Source: Burkholderiales bacterium
GTDB lineage: Bacteria; Pseudomonadota; Gammaproteobacteria; Burkholderiales; Burkholderiaceae_C
Assembly (NCBI GenBank): GCA_019509985.1
Contig: JAEKLF010000070.1
Span: 1 to 62,551, forward strand
Direction: 5' to 3'
DNA length: 62,551 bases
Shown here: positions 25,036 through 36,029 of the stretch, in pieces
Layout of the letters: every line of letters begins with the position of its first letter
Position numbering within the stretch: the first letter of the stretch is position 1
Made by a program: the position numbers and the translations under genes
Notes under the pieces: model-generated
What the model was told of the DNA's origin: nothing
The model's input: only the letters and a program-made list of their open reading frames with translations
Database searches by the model: none

Positions 25036-27798
25036 TCAGAACTTGTAGCTGCCGCCCAGCAGGAACTGGCGGCCGTAGGAGGTGTAGCGCTCGGGCAAGG
25101 TGGAGGTCGGGTCCTTGGCGCCGGTCGAGATGCCGACACGGGTGCGGTAGGGGCGGTCGCGCAGATTGTTGACCTGCAGCGTCAACGACAGGCCCTTGAA
25201 GGTACCGCTCTCGAAGGCATAACCCAGTTGCGCGTCGAGGATGGTCTCCGCCGAAATCATGCTGGGCACGTTCTCGCCGAAAGTGCCGCGCACCGTCGTC
25301 ACGAAGGCCGAGCGATGGCGGCTGCCGATGCGGGCCGAGATGCCGTCGCGCTCGTAATACAGCGTGAAGTTCGTCGCGACGCCGGACAGGCCATCCAGCG
25401 GGTTGTTCAGGTTGTTGTCCTCGTGCAGCGTGCTGCGCGTGTTGGAGTAGCTCAACGAGACGCCGATGCCGTCCAGCGACGGGCCGATCAGGCCGCCGTC
25501 CAGCGAGCCGCTCAGCTCGGTGCCGGCAATCATGCCGCCGTGGCCGTTGGACTGGGTGTTCAGCAGGCCGATGTTGCTGATGGGCGTGTAGGTCGTCGGG
25601 TTGGGAAAGCCGGTGAAGTCGAACGGGACGGACTGCGAGTAGACGAAGTTCTTGATGTTCTTGTGGAAGGCCGCCGCCGCCACGTAGCTGCGCTTGCTGA
25701 AGTAGTGCTCCACCGAGAGGTCCACCGCGTCGGCACGCCAGGGTTCCAGCTTGGCATTGCCGCCGCTGGCCGACCAGGTGCGGTCCGTGCTGCTGACGCT
25801 GATGTTCGAGAAGCCGGCGCGCATGTCTTCCATGTTGGGCCGCGCCAGCACCTTGGCCAGGCCGAAGCGCAGGATGGTGTTGTCCGTCAGGTCGGCGGAC
25901 AGGTTGATGCTGGGCAGCGTGTCGGTGTAGCTGGTGCCGCCGGTGGTGGGGTCGCTGGCGCTGGTGCTGGGGTTCCACAGCAGGCCGTTGCTCCACTGCT
26001 TGGCATGCACGACGCGCAGGCCCAGCGTGCCGTGGATGGGCACGCCCCAATCGAACTCCAGGCCCAGCTTGGCGTGGGCCGCCGTGACCTTCTCGTGCAC
26101 GGACCAGATGCGCCCCGGCGCCTGGTCGGCCGCGGCGGTGGCCGTGTCGTACAAGCCGACCACGCTGGGCAGGTCGAAATTGACCATGCGGATGTTGCTG
26201 CCGGCAAAGGTCAGGTCGGTCGGCTCGCGCAGCAGGTTGGACGGGATCAGCACCGGTGTGCGGTTGTTCTTGAGGTTGTAGTAGACCTCGGTGCGGTTCA
26301 TGGACTTGTCGCGCTCCGAGTAGTCCACGCCCGCCTGGAAGTTGCTGAGCCAGCTGTCGAACGTGCGCCCCGCGGTCAGCTTGAGCGCCTTGATCTGATC
26401 GCGCACCTTGGGGAACTGGCTGCGGCCGTCACGGCCCCAGTTGGCGGGGTCGGTCAGGTAGACGGTCTTGGGGTCGGCGAAGTCGAACGCCGGCGCGAAC
26501 GTGGAGCGGCCGTCACCGGTGACGATGTTGGCCTGGCCCAGGCTCACGCGGCTCAGCGAGCCGGCCTGCACCTCGGCGTTCTGCTCATCGCGCTTGGCCT
26601 TGGACCAGCTCAGGTCACCGGCCAGCTTCCAGTCGGCCAGCTTCAGTTCGTTGTTCCAGCCGACGGCGCGGATGTCGTCCTGGCGCTTGTTGTAGGTCGT
26701 CAGCGCCACCGGCGTGGTGTTGTTGACGATGCCGCTGGTGACGATCTTGTCGCCGTTGACCAGCGTCGTCTGCGCATTGCTCCAGCTGGCACCCGACCAG
26801 GTCGACATGTCGGACATCACCGTGCGGCGCGCCTCGGTCTGGTCGAACTTGGAGTAGTACAGGTCCAGCGTGCTGTGGAAGCCGTTGCCGGGCTTGTACT
26901 CCAGCACGCCCATCAGGCCGTCGCGCTTCTGGCGCGACGACGCCGCACCCAGTTCGAAGCCCTGCAGCGCGACCGCGTCGGTCGGCACGCCGGGCAGCGG
27001 CGCACCCCAGTCATTGGTGTTGGCCCACCACCAGCTCTTGTAGTGCTTCTCCTGGTTGGGTGAGTCCAGGTGCGCAAAGCCCACGGCGGCGCCCCAGGTG
27101 CGGTCGGCCGACTGCGTCACCCAAGACGCACTGAGGCGGTTGCCGGTGCCCGAGATCTCGGGGTTCAGCGAGCCGTTGGAATTGCGCTCGATGCGCGCGC
27201 CGATGACCATCTGCGACGCCGCAAAGTCCAGCGGCCGCAGCGTCTTCATGTTGATGGTGCCCGACAGCCCCTGCGCCGACAGGCTCGCGTCCGGCGTCTT
27301 GTAGACCGTGGCGGCGTTGATCAGCTCGGACGGGAACTGGTCGTACTCCACCGAACGGTTGTCGCCGGTGGAGACGATCTCGCGGCCGTTCAGCAGCGTC
27401 ACGCCGTAGCGCGGCGCCATGCCGCGAATGCTGATGACGGAAGACCGCCCCGCCACGCGCTGGGCCGTCAGGCCGGGCAGGCGCGAGATCGCGTCGGCGA
27501 TGGACACGTCGGGCAGCTTGCCGATGTCCTCGGCCGAGATGGCCTCGACGATGGCGTCGGCATTGCGCTTGGTGCTGATCGATGACTCCAGGCTGGCACG
27601 AAAGCCCGACACCGTGACGGTGTCCAGCTTCTGCGCATCGGTGGGTGCCGGCGGCGTCTGCGCCAGCGCCAGCAGCGGCGCGCTCAGCAGGCTCGCGCAG
27701 ACGGCGGCGACCGGGTTCAGGCGCAGCCGCTGCGCGGCCGATCTGGCTGAACCGGCGGGAAGGACGCGCACGGCGGCGCGCAAGGTGTGGCGTTGCAT
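25036..27798 (-). CDS. TonB-dependent receptor (TIGR01782 type), carbohydrate locus
   Basis: The 920-aa outer-membrane transporter has a long signal region (residues 1-45 with hydrophobic AAVCASLLSAPLLALA). A TonB-box-like LDTVTVSGF follows, then a plug (DIGKLPDVSIADAISRLPG; GVTLLNGREIVSTG), and a beta-barrel ending in FLLGGSYKF. It fits the TIGR01782 class of Xanthomonas/Caulobacter receptors that import oligosaccharides. The ATG at 27798 is set by a GGAG ribosome site ten bases upstream; the frame is open to 27981. It is the first gene of the operon, under a promoter with a LacI-type operator. Confidence 0.93.
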   Translation of the reverse strand: MQRHTLRAAVRVLPAGSARSAAQRLRLNPVAAVCASLLSAPLLALAQTPPAPTDAQKLDTVTVSGFRASLESSISTKRNADAIVEAISAEDIGKLPDVSIADAISRLPGLTAQRVAGRSSVISIRGMAPRYGVTLLNGREIVSTGDNRSVEYDQFPSELINAATVYKTPDASLSAQGLSGTINMKTLRPLDFAASQMVIGARIERNSNGSLNPEISGTGNRLSASWVTQSADRTWGAAVGFAHLDSPNQEKHYKSWWWANTNDWGAPLPGVPTDAVALQGFELGAASSRQKRDGLMGVLEYKPGNGFHSTLDLYYSKFDQTEARRTVMSDMSTWSGASWSNAQTTLVNGDKIVTSGIVNNTTPVALTTYNKRQDDIRAVGWNNELKLADWKLAGDLSWSKAKRDEQNAEVQAGSLSRVSLGQANIVTGDGRSTFAPAFDFADPKTVYLTDPANWGRDGRSQFPKVRDQIKALKLTAGRTFDSWLSNFQAGVDYSERDKSMNRTEVYYNLKNNRTPVLIPSNLLREPTDLTFAGSNIRMVNFDLPSVVGLYDTATAAADQAPGRIWSVHEKVTAAHAKLGLEFDWGVPIHGTLGLRVVHAKQWSNGLLWNPSTSASDPTTGGTSYTDTLPSINLSADLTDNTILRFGLAKVLARPNMEDMRAGFSNISVSSTDRTWSASGGNAKLEPWRADAVDLSVEHYFSKRSYVAAAAFHKNIKNFVYSQSVPFDFTGFPNPTTYTPISNIGLLNTQSNGHGGMIAGTELSGSLDGGLIGPSLDGIGVSLSYSNTRSTLHEDNNLNNPLDGLSGVATNFTLYYERDGISARIGSRHRSAFVTTVRGTFGENVPSMISAETILDAQLGYAFESGTFKGLSLTLQVNNLRDRPYRTRVGISTGAKDPTSTLPERYTSYGRQFLLGGSYKF

Positions 27799-27889
27799 TT
27801 CTTCTGTCTCCTGGTTCTGTCTTGTTCGCTCGCTGGCGGCCCTCTGCCGGCGTCGCCTCCTTGCCAGGCAAGGGGGTCGCGCCGCAAAA

Positions 27890-27903
27890 TGGAACCGGTT
27901 CCA
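27890..27903. promoter_or_regulatory. LacI-family operator (perfect palindrome)
   Basis: TGGAACCGGTTCCA is a perfect 14-bp palindrome with the central CG typical of LacI/GalR operators. It lies 87 bases upstream of the TonB receptor start, 12-bases downstream of a -10 candidate, and between it and the divergent GH3 gene. The LacI-type regulator encoded at 29976-30998 is the obvious candidate to bind it. Confidence 0.8.
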
Positions 27904-27914
27904 ACCGCGGCGCA

Positions 27915-27944
27915 AATCTAATGCGTCACAGTTCGCGCTGTCAA
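27915..27944 (-). promoter_or_regulatory. Sigma-70-like promoter of the TonB receptor operon
   Basis: On the minus strand TTGACA (27944-27939) and TAGATT (27920-27915) are separated by 18 bases. The -35 matches consensus fully and the -10 in four of six positions. The operator at 27903-27890 lies just downstream, about where transcription starts, where a bound repressor would block initiation. Confidence 0.6.
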
Positions 27945-28015
27945 TCTCGTCGGCCCGGGGGTTGACGTTTTTTTGTCTCACCCACTACCGTCGCGGCCCG
28001 ACCGACAAACTCACG

Positions 28016-29944
<1,929 letters not shown>

Positions 29945-29975
29945 TTCAATCCGCCCCTGTGAAAGCAGAGGACGA

Positions 29976-30998
29976 ATGGCAACGATCAAGGATGTAGCGC
30001 GGCTGGCTGGCGTGGGCGTCGGCACCGCGTCGCGCGTCATCAGTGGAAACGGTTCCGTCGCGCCGGCCACGGCGGAGCGAGTGCGCAAGGTCATCGCCCA
30101 GCTGAAGTTCCGCCCCTCGCACACGGCGCGCTCGCTTGGCAACGGCACGTCCAAGCTGATCGGCGTCTACATCCCCTTCCTGCGCGGCACCTACTACACG
30201 CCCATCCTGCGCGTCATCGACATCGTGCTGCGCACCCAGGGCCTGCACATGGTGGTGGCCTTCGGCGAGGGCATCGAGGACGAGCGCGTCGAGACCAACG
30301 ACGGCATGCGCTTCCTGCTGGACCGCGACTGCGACGGCCTCATCGTGCTGTCCAACGCGCTGCAGGACGAGGACATCAAGGCCCTGGGGCCGGCCGCGCG
30401 CCAGATCGTCGTGCTGAACCGGCACTTCGACCGCATCAAGGAGCAGTGCTTCACGGCCGACCATGTGCAGGGCGGCGTGCAGGCCGCGCGTGCGCTGCTG
30501 CAGCACAAGCACAAAGACATCGCCGTCGTCTCGGGCCCGACGACCTCGCCCGACAACGTCGCCCGCCTGGCCGGCTTCATGGGCGAGTTGGCGCTGCGCG
30601 GGCTGGACACAGCCAGGATCCTGACCGTGCCCGGCGACTTCTCCAACCAGGCCGGCTGGGACGCCGCCGAGGTGCTGCTGGCGCTGAAGAAGCGGCCGAC
30701 GGCCGTGTTCTGCGCCAACGACGAGATGGCCATCGGCCTGCTGGCCCACTTCCAGGAGCGCGGCGTGTCGGTGCCGCACGAGGTGTCGGTGCTGGGCTAT
30801 GACGACTCGCCGAGCGCCGAATTCGCCGCGCCGCGGCTGACCTCGGTGCACATCCCCAGCCGCGAGGTTGCGCTGGCCGGCCTGCACTGGCTGCTGAACC
30901 GCTGCTACGAACTGGACCTGCCGGTCGAGCGGCAGTTCGACATCGCCGTCACCTGGCGCGCATCAGTCGCTGCCCCCCGCCCGGCCGCGCGCCGCTGA
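29976..30998 (+). CDS. LacI-family transcriptional regulator
   Basis: The 340-aa regulator starts with a LacI helix-turn-helix (ATIKDVARLAGVGVGTASRV, residues 2-21) and hinge helix region, then a periplasmic-binding-protein-like sugar domain (about 60-325). It is 31 bases after GH3. It is expected to repress the divergent operon until an oligosaccharide or glucose derivative binds. Its own coding region carries a 12/14 match to the operator (30044-30056). Its stop codon lies inside repeat D. Confidence 0.93.
   Translation: MATIKDVARLAGVGVGTASRVISGNGSVAPATAERVRKVIAQLKFRPSHTARSLGNGTSKLIGVYIPFLRGTYYTPILRVIDIVLRTQGLHMVVAFGEGIEDERVETNDGMRFLLDRDCDGLIVLSNALQDEDIKALGPAARQIVVLNRHFDRIKEQCFTADHVQGGVQAARALLQHKHKDIAVVSGPTTSPDNVARLAGFMGELALRGLDTARILTVPGDFSNQAGWDAAEVLLALKKRPTAVFCANDEMAIGLLAHFQERGVSVPHEVSVLGYDDSPSAEFAAPRLTSVHIPSREVALAGLHWLLNRCYELDLPVERQFDIAVTWRASVAAPRPAARR
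30044..30056. promoter_or_regulatory. Possible second LacI operator inside the regulator gene
   Basis: TGGAAACGGTTCC, 68 bases into the lacI-type gene, matches the palindrome at 27890 in 12 of 14 positions when the flanking base is included. It encodes Ser-Gly-Asn-Gly-Ser, a common LacI N-terminal sequence, so it may be coincidence; a role as auxiliary or autoregulatory operator is possible. Confidence 0.3.
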
Positions 30999-31183
30999 AC
31001 GCAGGCGCGCCTGGTCGGTCTTGCAGACCGCGCTGCGGCAGTGCCGCAGCCCTTCGGTAGGCACATGCCGCCCACCGGGCGCCATGTGTCCGACCTCAGC
31101 CCCCGAGGGGGCGATGTGCTTGCGGCGTTGAGCCGCAAGCACATCGCCCGCGGCCGGCTTGGGGCGGCCCGGCGCTCGGCCCA
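30990..31183 (+). repeat. Structured intergenic repeat, copy D, with a ~75-bp insertion
   Basis: It matches copies A-C at both ends: CTGAACGCAGGC at the start, CCCCCGAGGGGG, then the H2 stem GGCGATGTGCTTGCGGC / GCCGCAAGCACATCGCC, perfect here. Between CTGGTCGGT and the CCCCCGAG block there are ~75 extra bases with their own stems (CTGCGGCA / TGCCGCAG at 31033-31049, and a second around CACATG...CATGTG). The lacI stop TGA (30996-30998) is supplied by the repeat. It is oriented with lacI and trpS. Confidence 0.75.
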
Positions 31184-31231
31184 CGGTTCACACAGGACAC
31201 AATCCGGGCTGCACTCTCTGGCTTCAACTCC

Positions 31232-32518
31232 ATGCCCCAACGCGTCCTGACCGGCATCACCACCACCGGCACCCTGCATCTCGGCAATTACGTCGGCGCC
31301 ATCCGCCCGGCCATCGCCGCCAGCCGCACGGCCGGCGTGGAGAGCTTCTTCTTCATGGCCGACTTCCACGCGCTGATCAAGTGCGACGAGCCGGACCGCC
31401 TCGCCCACTCCAGCCGCGCCATCGCCGCCACCTGGCTGGCTGCGGGCCTGGACGCCGAGCGCGTGGTCTTCTACCGCCAGAGCGACGTCCCCGAGATCCC
31501 CGAGCTGACCTGGCTGTTGACCTGCGTCACGGCCAAGGGCCAGATGAACCGCGCCCACGCCTACAAGGCCGCGGTGGACGCGGCCGTGGCTGCCGGCGAG
31601 GAACCGGACGCCAACGTCACCATGGGCCTGTTCAGCTACCCGGTGCTGATGGCGGCCGACATCCTGATGTTCAACGCGCACAAGGTGCCCGTGGGCAAGG
31701 ACCAGGTCCAGCATATCGAGATGACGCGGGACATCGCCCAGCGCTTCAACCACCTGTTCGGCCAGGGCCAGGAGCTGTTCACGCTGCCCGAGGCCGTGAC
31801 CGATGCCGAGATGGAGCTGTTGCCCGGGCTGGATGGCCGCAAGATGAGCAAGAGCTATGACAACGTCATCCCGCTCTTCGAGGGCGGCAGCGCGGCGCTG
31901 AAGGATGCGGTCGCGCGCATCGTCACCGACTCCAGGCTGCCCGGCGAGGCCAAGGACCCCGAGGGCCAGGCGCTCGTCACCATCTACGACGCCTTCGCTA
32001 GCGGCGAGCAGCGCGCCGCCTTCCGCGCGGCGCTGCGCGACGGCCTGGCCTGGGGCGAGGCCAAGCAGCAGCTCGTCGCCCTCATCGAAGGCCAGATCGG
32101 CCCGATGCGCGAGCGCTATGCCGACCTGATGGCCCACCCCGAGCAGCTGGAAGGCATCCTGCAGGCCGGCGCCGCCAAGGCCCGGGCCATCGCCGTGCCC
32201 TTCCTGCAGCAGTTGCGCGCGGCCGTCGGCCTGCGGCCGTACACGTTGACCACTTCTGATCAATTTGGAACTCCGACAGTCAAGAAGTTGCCGACGTTCA
32301 AGCAGTACCGCGAAGCCGACGGGCGCTTCTACTTCAAGCTGCTGTCGGCTGGCGGCGAGCTGCTGCTGCAGAGCAGCGGCTTCGAGCAGGGCCGCGACGC
32401 CGGCCAGTGGGTCGCGCGGCTGAAGCGCGAGGGCTGGGTGGCAGACGCACCGGTGCAGCGCCAGGCCTCCGAAGCGGACATCGCCGCAGCCCTCGCCGCC
32501 TTCCAGGACGAGAGTTGA
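31232..32518 (+). CDS. trpS: Tryptophanyl-tRNA synthetase with C-terminal extension
   Basis: The 428-aa cytoplasmic class I synthetase charges tRNA-Trp. The HIGH-like HLGN (~residues 16-19) and KMSKS (~203-208) motifs are present. The core resembles other bacterial TrpRS (~334 aa), but here ~80 residues follow ([25 protein letters not shown] and [14 protein letters not shown]), a module like the DUF1508/YegP fold. The ATG at 31232 is used; the stop is one base before the GTG of the sigma gene. Expression may be linked to the following genes. Confidence 0.93.
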   Translation: MPQRVLTGITTTGTLHLGNYVGAIRPAIAASRTAGVESFFFMADFHALIKCDEPDRLAHSSRAIAATWLAAGLDAERVVFYRQSDVPEIPELTWLLTCVTAKGQMNRAHAYKAAVDAAVAAGEEPDANVTMGLFSYPVLMAADILMFNAHKVPVGKDQVQHIEMTRDIAQRFNHLFGQGQELFTLPEAVTDAEMELLPGLDGRKMSKSYDNVIPLFEGGSAALKDAVARIVTDSRLPGEAKDPEGQALVTIYDAFASGEQRAAFRAALRDGLAWGEAKQQLVALIEGQIGPMRERYADLMAHPEQLEGILQAGAAKARAIAVPFLQQLRAAVGLRPYTLTTSDQFGTPTVKKLPTFKQYREADGRFYFKLLSAGGELLLQSSGFEQGRDAGQWVARLKREGWVADAPVQRQASEADIAAALAAFQDES

Positions 32519-32519
32519 C

Positions 32520-33113
32520 GTGGTGACCACGCCCGCGATCACGGAGCTGCTCGCCGGCACCTCGCGCGGCGATGGGGCGTCATTGCAGCAGCTCTATGCG
32601 GTGCTCTACCCGGAGATCAAGCGCGTCGCGCGCATGCGCCTGGCGCAGAGCGGCCCCGGCGGCAGGATGGCCGGCCTGAACACCACGGCCCTCGTACATG
32701 AAGGCTTCCTGCGCATGGCCGACCAGCAAGGGCTGCAGGGCGAGACGCGCGGCCAGTTCTTCGCCTACGTGGGCCGGGTGCTGCGCTCCGTCGTCATCGA
32801 CCACCTGCGCACCGAGGGCCGCGACAAGCGCGGCGGCGACGCCATCATGGTCACGCTGTCGGCCGCCAACGACGTGGCCGCCGTGCAAAGCCAGGCCGTC
32901 GACCTGATCGGCCTGGACCAGGCGCTGGAGCGCATGCGTGAGCTGGACGCCGGCCTGTACGAGCTGATCGAGATGATTGGCTTCGCGGGCCTGTCCATCG
33001 CCGAGGTCGCGACGCTGCGCGGCCTGTCCACGCGCAGCATCAACCGCGAGTTGCTGAAGGCGCGCGCGCTGCTGCAGGAGTTGCTGGGCGACCCACCTCA
33101 CACGGCTTATTGA
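32520..33113 (+). CDS. ECF sigma factor, TIGR02999 type
   Basis: The 197-aa protein has the ECF sigma-2 and sigma-4 regions: LQQLYAVLYPEIKRVARMRL near the start, LNTTALVHEGFLRM at ~55, the core-binding block FFAYVGRVLRSVVIDHLR at ~80, and the helix-turn-helix LSIAEVATLRGLSTRSINREL at ~160. It fits the family of ECF factors that lie beside Ser/Thr kinases. No anti-sigma gene is adjacent. Start is GTG at 32520 (or the GTG at 32523); the frame nearly abuts trpS. The kinase gene follows 76 bases later. Confidence 0.88.
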   Translation: MVTTPAITELLAGTSRGDGASLQQLYAVLYPEIKRVARMRLAQSGPGGRMAGLNTTALVHEGFLRMADQQGLQGETRGQFFAYVGRVLRSVVIDHLRTEGRDKRGGDAIMVTLSAANDVAAVQSQAVDLIGLDQALERMRELDAGLYELIEMIGFAGLSIAEVATLRGLSTRSINRELLKARALLQELLGDPPHTAY

Positions 33114-33116
33114 TGA

Positions 33117-33184
33117 GCGCCGCGCCGGGCCGCTCCAAGCAAGCTCGCTCCCGCTTGGCGGGAAGGCGCGCAGCGCGAAGGAGG
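33117..33184 (+). repeat. Short GC-rich intergenic element between sigma factor and kinase
   Basis: The gap holds GGGCCGCTCC, AAGCAAGCTCGCTC, CCGCTTGGCGGG and GCGCGCAGCGCG, the sort of compact palindromic words seen in dispersed Burkholderiales intergenic sequences. It shares only the opening GGGCCGCTC with the A-D repeats (on the opposite strand). AAGGAGG (33178-33184) at its end is the ribosome site of the next gene, which fixes the TTG start at 33190. Confidence 0.35.
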
Positions 33185-33189
33185 CACCA

Positions 33190-35994
33190 TTGAACTCGGC
33201 CTTGCAGGCCGAGGACTGGCAGCGGCTGTCGGCGCTGTTCGATGAACTGGCCGAGCTGCCGGTCGCGGCGCGTGAAGCGCGGCTGGCCGCGCTGCAGCCC
33301 CCCGAGCTGGCCGCCCGGCTGGCGCGCATGCTGGCCTCATTGCCCCAGGGCGACGGCGACGACCTGACGGCCACGGCCGGCATCGAGGGCTTTGGCGACA
33401 GGCTGGCCGACGCGCTCGCCGAGCCGGCCGACGCCGCGCCCGCACCGCAGGCCGGTGACCGCCTGGGCGCCTGGTGCCTGGCCGAACTGCTGGGTGAAGG
33501 CGGCATGGGCCAGGTCTGGCGCGCCGAGCGGGCCGACGGCCTCTACCAGGGCGAGGCGGCCATCAAGCTGCTGCGCGAAGACCTCGCCAGCTCCGGCCTC
33601 GCGGCCCGCTTCGCCCGCGAACGCGCGCTGCTCGGGCGTCTGACCCACCCCGGCATCGCGCGCCTGCTGGACGCCGGCGAGCAGCAGGGCCGCGCCTTCC
33701 TCGTGCTGGAGTACGTGTTCGGCCGCACCCTGTCCGACCACGTGCGCGAAAACGCGCTGCCACTGGCCGCACGCGTGAAGCTGCTGCTGGAGGTGGCTCG
33801 CGCGGTCGAGCACGCCCACGCGCAGCTCATCGTCCACCGCGATCTCAAGCCCAGCAACGTCATGGTGGACGACGCCGGCCAGACCAAGCTGCTGGACTTC
33901 GGCATCGCCGGCCTGCTGGACGACTCGGGCCACCAGTCCGACCACCAGCTGACCCAGCTGGCTGGCCGGCGCCTGACGCCGGCCTACGCGGCGCCCGAGC
34001 AGATCACCGGCGAGGCCGTGGGCGTGGCGAGCGACATCTACTCGCTGGGTGTCATGCTCTACGAACTGGCCAGCGGCGAGCTGCCCTTCGGCCGGCGGGG
34101 CCTGAGCCGCACGGCGCTGGAGCATGCGGTGCTGCACGGCCAGGTCCGGCGCATCAAGCGGGCGACCGGTGCGCCGAGTGCCGCCGGTGCCGGCAGCAAC
34201 GAGGCCGGCCCCGGCCGCCCGCCCGATGCCGAACGCGCCGCCGGCGACCTGGAGGCCGTGGCCGCCAAGGCCATGCGCCGCAACCCGTCCGAGCGCTACG
34301 CCAGCGTCGGCAGCTTCATCGACGACCTGGAACACTGGCTGGCCCAGCGCCCGGTCAGCGTGCGGGCCGAGGACTGGCGCCACCGCGCGCGCCTGTGGGC
34401 GCGGCGCAATGCGGCGCTGGCGCTGAGTGGCGGTCTCGTCTTCGCGGCATTGAGTCTCGGTCTGGCGGTCAGCCTGTGGCAGCGCCGCGAAGCCCAGGCC
34501 GCCGCCCGCGAGTCCGAGCAGGTGACGGGCTATCTGGCCGAGCTGCTGGGCGCCGCCAGCCCGGACCAGAACGGTGGGCGCCAACCCACGGTCGTCGAGT
34601 TGCTGGACCGCAAGCGCCAGGAACTGGCGACACGGTTCAATGACCAGCCCGAGGTGAAAGACCGCGTCTTCGACACGCTGATCAAGACCTATTTCGCCCT
34701 GCAGCGCTTCGACGTCGCCGCGCCGCTGGCCGAGCAACGCCTGGCCCATGCGCGCCGGTCCTTCGGCGACGACGACTCGCGCGCCGAGGACGCTGCCGTC
34801 ACGCTGGCCGGCATCCACACGGCCGTGGCCGGCGGCCAACCCATCATCGATCTGCTGGCACCACTGTTGCCGCGCTGGGACCGCCGCTACGGGCCGCTCA
34901 GCGAGAAGTCGCACAACCTGCGCCTGCAACTGCTGGTGGCCTACGGCCGCCTGGGCCGCATCGCCGACGCCGAACGCGAGTTCGCGCTGGCGCAGCGCTC
35001 CAACGACGCGATCTACGCCAACAACGCCTTCGAGCATGCGCGCTTCGCGACCTACGAGAACGTGCTGCGGGTCTACGAGGGCCGGCTGCTCGACGCCGAG
35101 CGCTCACTGGAAGCCGCGCGGCCGTTCTGGAACCCCAAGCAGCCCGAGCGCATCCGGCCGGCCCTGGTGCTGGAGCGCAACCTCGTCTTCGTGCGCTGGC
35201 GGCTGGCGCGCGACACCGCGGCCCAGGCCACTGCGCGCAGCGATGACCTGATCCGCCGCTGGGACGCCATGGCCCGCTCAGGCAACCACGCCAGCACGTT
35301 GATGCGCCAGCTGCTGGCCACCTATCTGCAGCAACTCGGCGAGTTCGGCCCGGCCCTCGCCCAGCTGCAGCAGGCCCAGGCCGACACCGAGACGGCAGGT
35401 GCCGACGATGCGGTCACCGGCCAGCTGCGCCACATCCAGCTGCTGGAGGCCCGCGTGCTCGCCGCTGGCCACGCCGACGCCGCGGCCGTGACGGCCGCGG
35501 CCGAAGCGCTGGTGAAGCTGGACGGCGCGCCGCTGATCGGCGATGTCCGTCGCGCCGATGGCCTGCTGACGCTGGGCCATGTCGCCCTCGCACCCGGCGC
35601 CGGCGCGGCCGGCCAGGCGCTGGCGCGCGACATCGACCAGCGGCTGGACACGCTGCGCCCGCTGCTCGCGCAGGCTCGCAATCAGAGCAGCCGCATCGCG
35701 CTCTTCAAGGGCCGACTGGCGGGCACGCCCATGGCCTGGCTTGACGCGACGCGCGAGCGCGTGGCCTATTTCGACGCCCTGCCCGAACCCCAGGGCCTGC
35801 CCGAGTGGAGCGCGCGGCTGCAGCAAGCCTGCGCGCTACGCGCGAGCGGCCAGGCCTGGGCCGAGGCGCTCGAGCGGGCCGAGCGTGCGCGGCCCGTGCA
35901 TCTGGCCACGCTGACGCTCGCGCCGCATCCGCTCGCCGACATCGCCGCGCGGCTGCCGGCCGGGCTGCCGCCGGATTGCGACTGGCGTTTCTAG
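33190..35994 (+). CDS. Ser/Thr protein kinase with transmembrane helix and TPR-like periplasmic region
   Basis: The 934-aa protein has an N-terminal ~90-residue extension, then a Hanks-type kinase (~92-380). Visible are the glycine loop GEGGMGQVW (~101), catalytic Lys in AAIKLL (~124), HRDLKPSN (~215) and DFG (~235). One transmembrane helix (ALSGGLVFAALSLGLAV, ~410-430) follows. The long C-terminal part (about 450-930) is helical and repeat-like, as in TPR domains. It faces the periplasm and may sense ligands. A TTG start with AAGGAGG five bases before is unusual but well placed. Together with the ECF factor it probably forms a sigma-kinase switch. Confidence 0.87.
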   Translation: MNSALQAEDWQRLSALFDELAELPVAAREARLAALQPPELAARLARMLASLPQGDGDDLTATAGIEGFGDRLADALAEPADAAPAPQAGDRLGAWCLAELLGEGGMGQVWRAERADGLYQGEAAIKLLREDLASSGLAARFARERALLGRLTHPGIARLLDAGEQQGRAFLVLEYVFGRTLSDHVRENALPLAARVKLLLEVARAVEHAHAQLIVHRDLKPSNVMVDDAGQTKLLDFGIAGLLDDSGHQSDHQLTQLAGRRLTPAYAAPEQITGEAVGVASDIYSLGVMLYELASGELPFGRRGLSRTALEHAVLHGQVRRIKRATGAPSAAGAGSNEAGPGRPPDAERAAGDLEAVAAKAMRRNPSERYASVGSFIDDLEHWLAQRPVSVRAEDWRHRARLWARRNAALALSGGLVFAALSLGLAVSLWQRREAQAAARESEQVTGYLAELLGAASPDQNGGRQPTVVELLDRKRQELATRFNDQPEVKDRVFDTLIKTYFALQRFDVAAPLAEQRLAHARRSFGDDDSRAEDAAVTLAGIHTAVAGGQPIIDLLAPLLPRWDRRYGPLSEKSHNLRLQLLVAYGRLGRIADAEREFALAQRSNDAIYANNAFEHARFATYENVLRVYEGRLLDAERSLEAARPFWNPKQPERIRPALVLERNLVFVRWRLARDTAAQATARSDDLIRRWDAMARSGNHASTLMRQLLATYLQQLGEFGPALAQLQQAQADTETAGADDAVTGQLRHIQLLEARVLAAGHADAAAVTAAAEALVKLDGAPLIGDVRRADGLLTLGHVALAPGAGAAGQALARDIDQRLDTLRPLLAQARNQSSRIALFKGRLAGTPMAWLDATRERVAYFDALPEPQGLPEWSARLQQACALRASGQAWAEALERAERARPVHLATLTLAPHPLADIAARLPAGLPPDCDWRF

Positions 35995-36029
35995 AGTCTT
36001 CGCCCTAGGCTCGCCAGGCAGGCCATCAC

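Noticed and set aside
27419..28015. Upstream extension of the GH3 frame
   Set aside because: It overlaps the TonB receptor gene and its promoter; the signal peptide starts at 28016.
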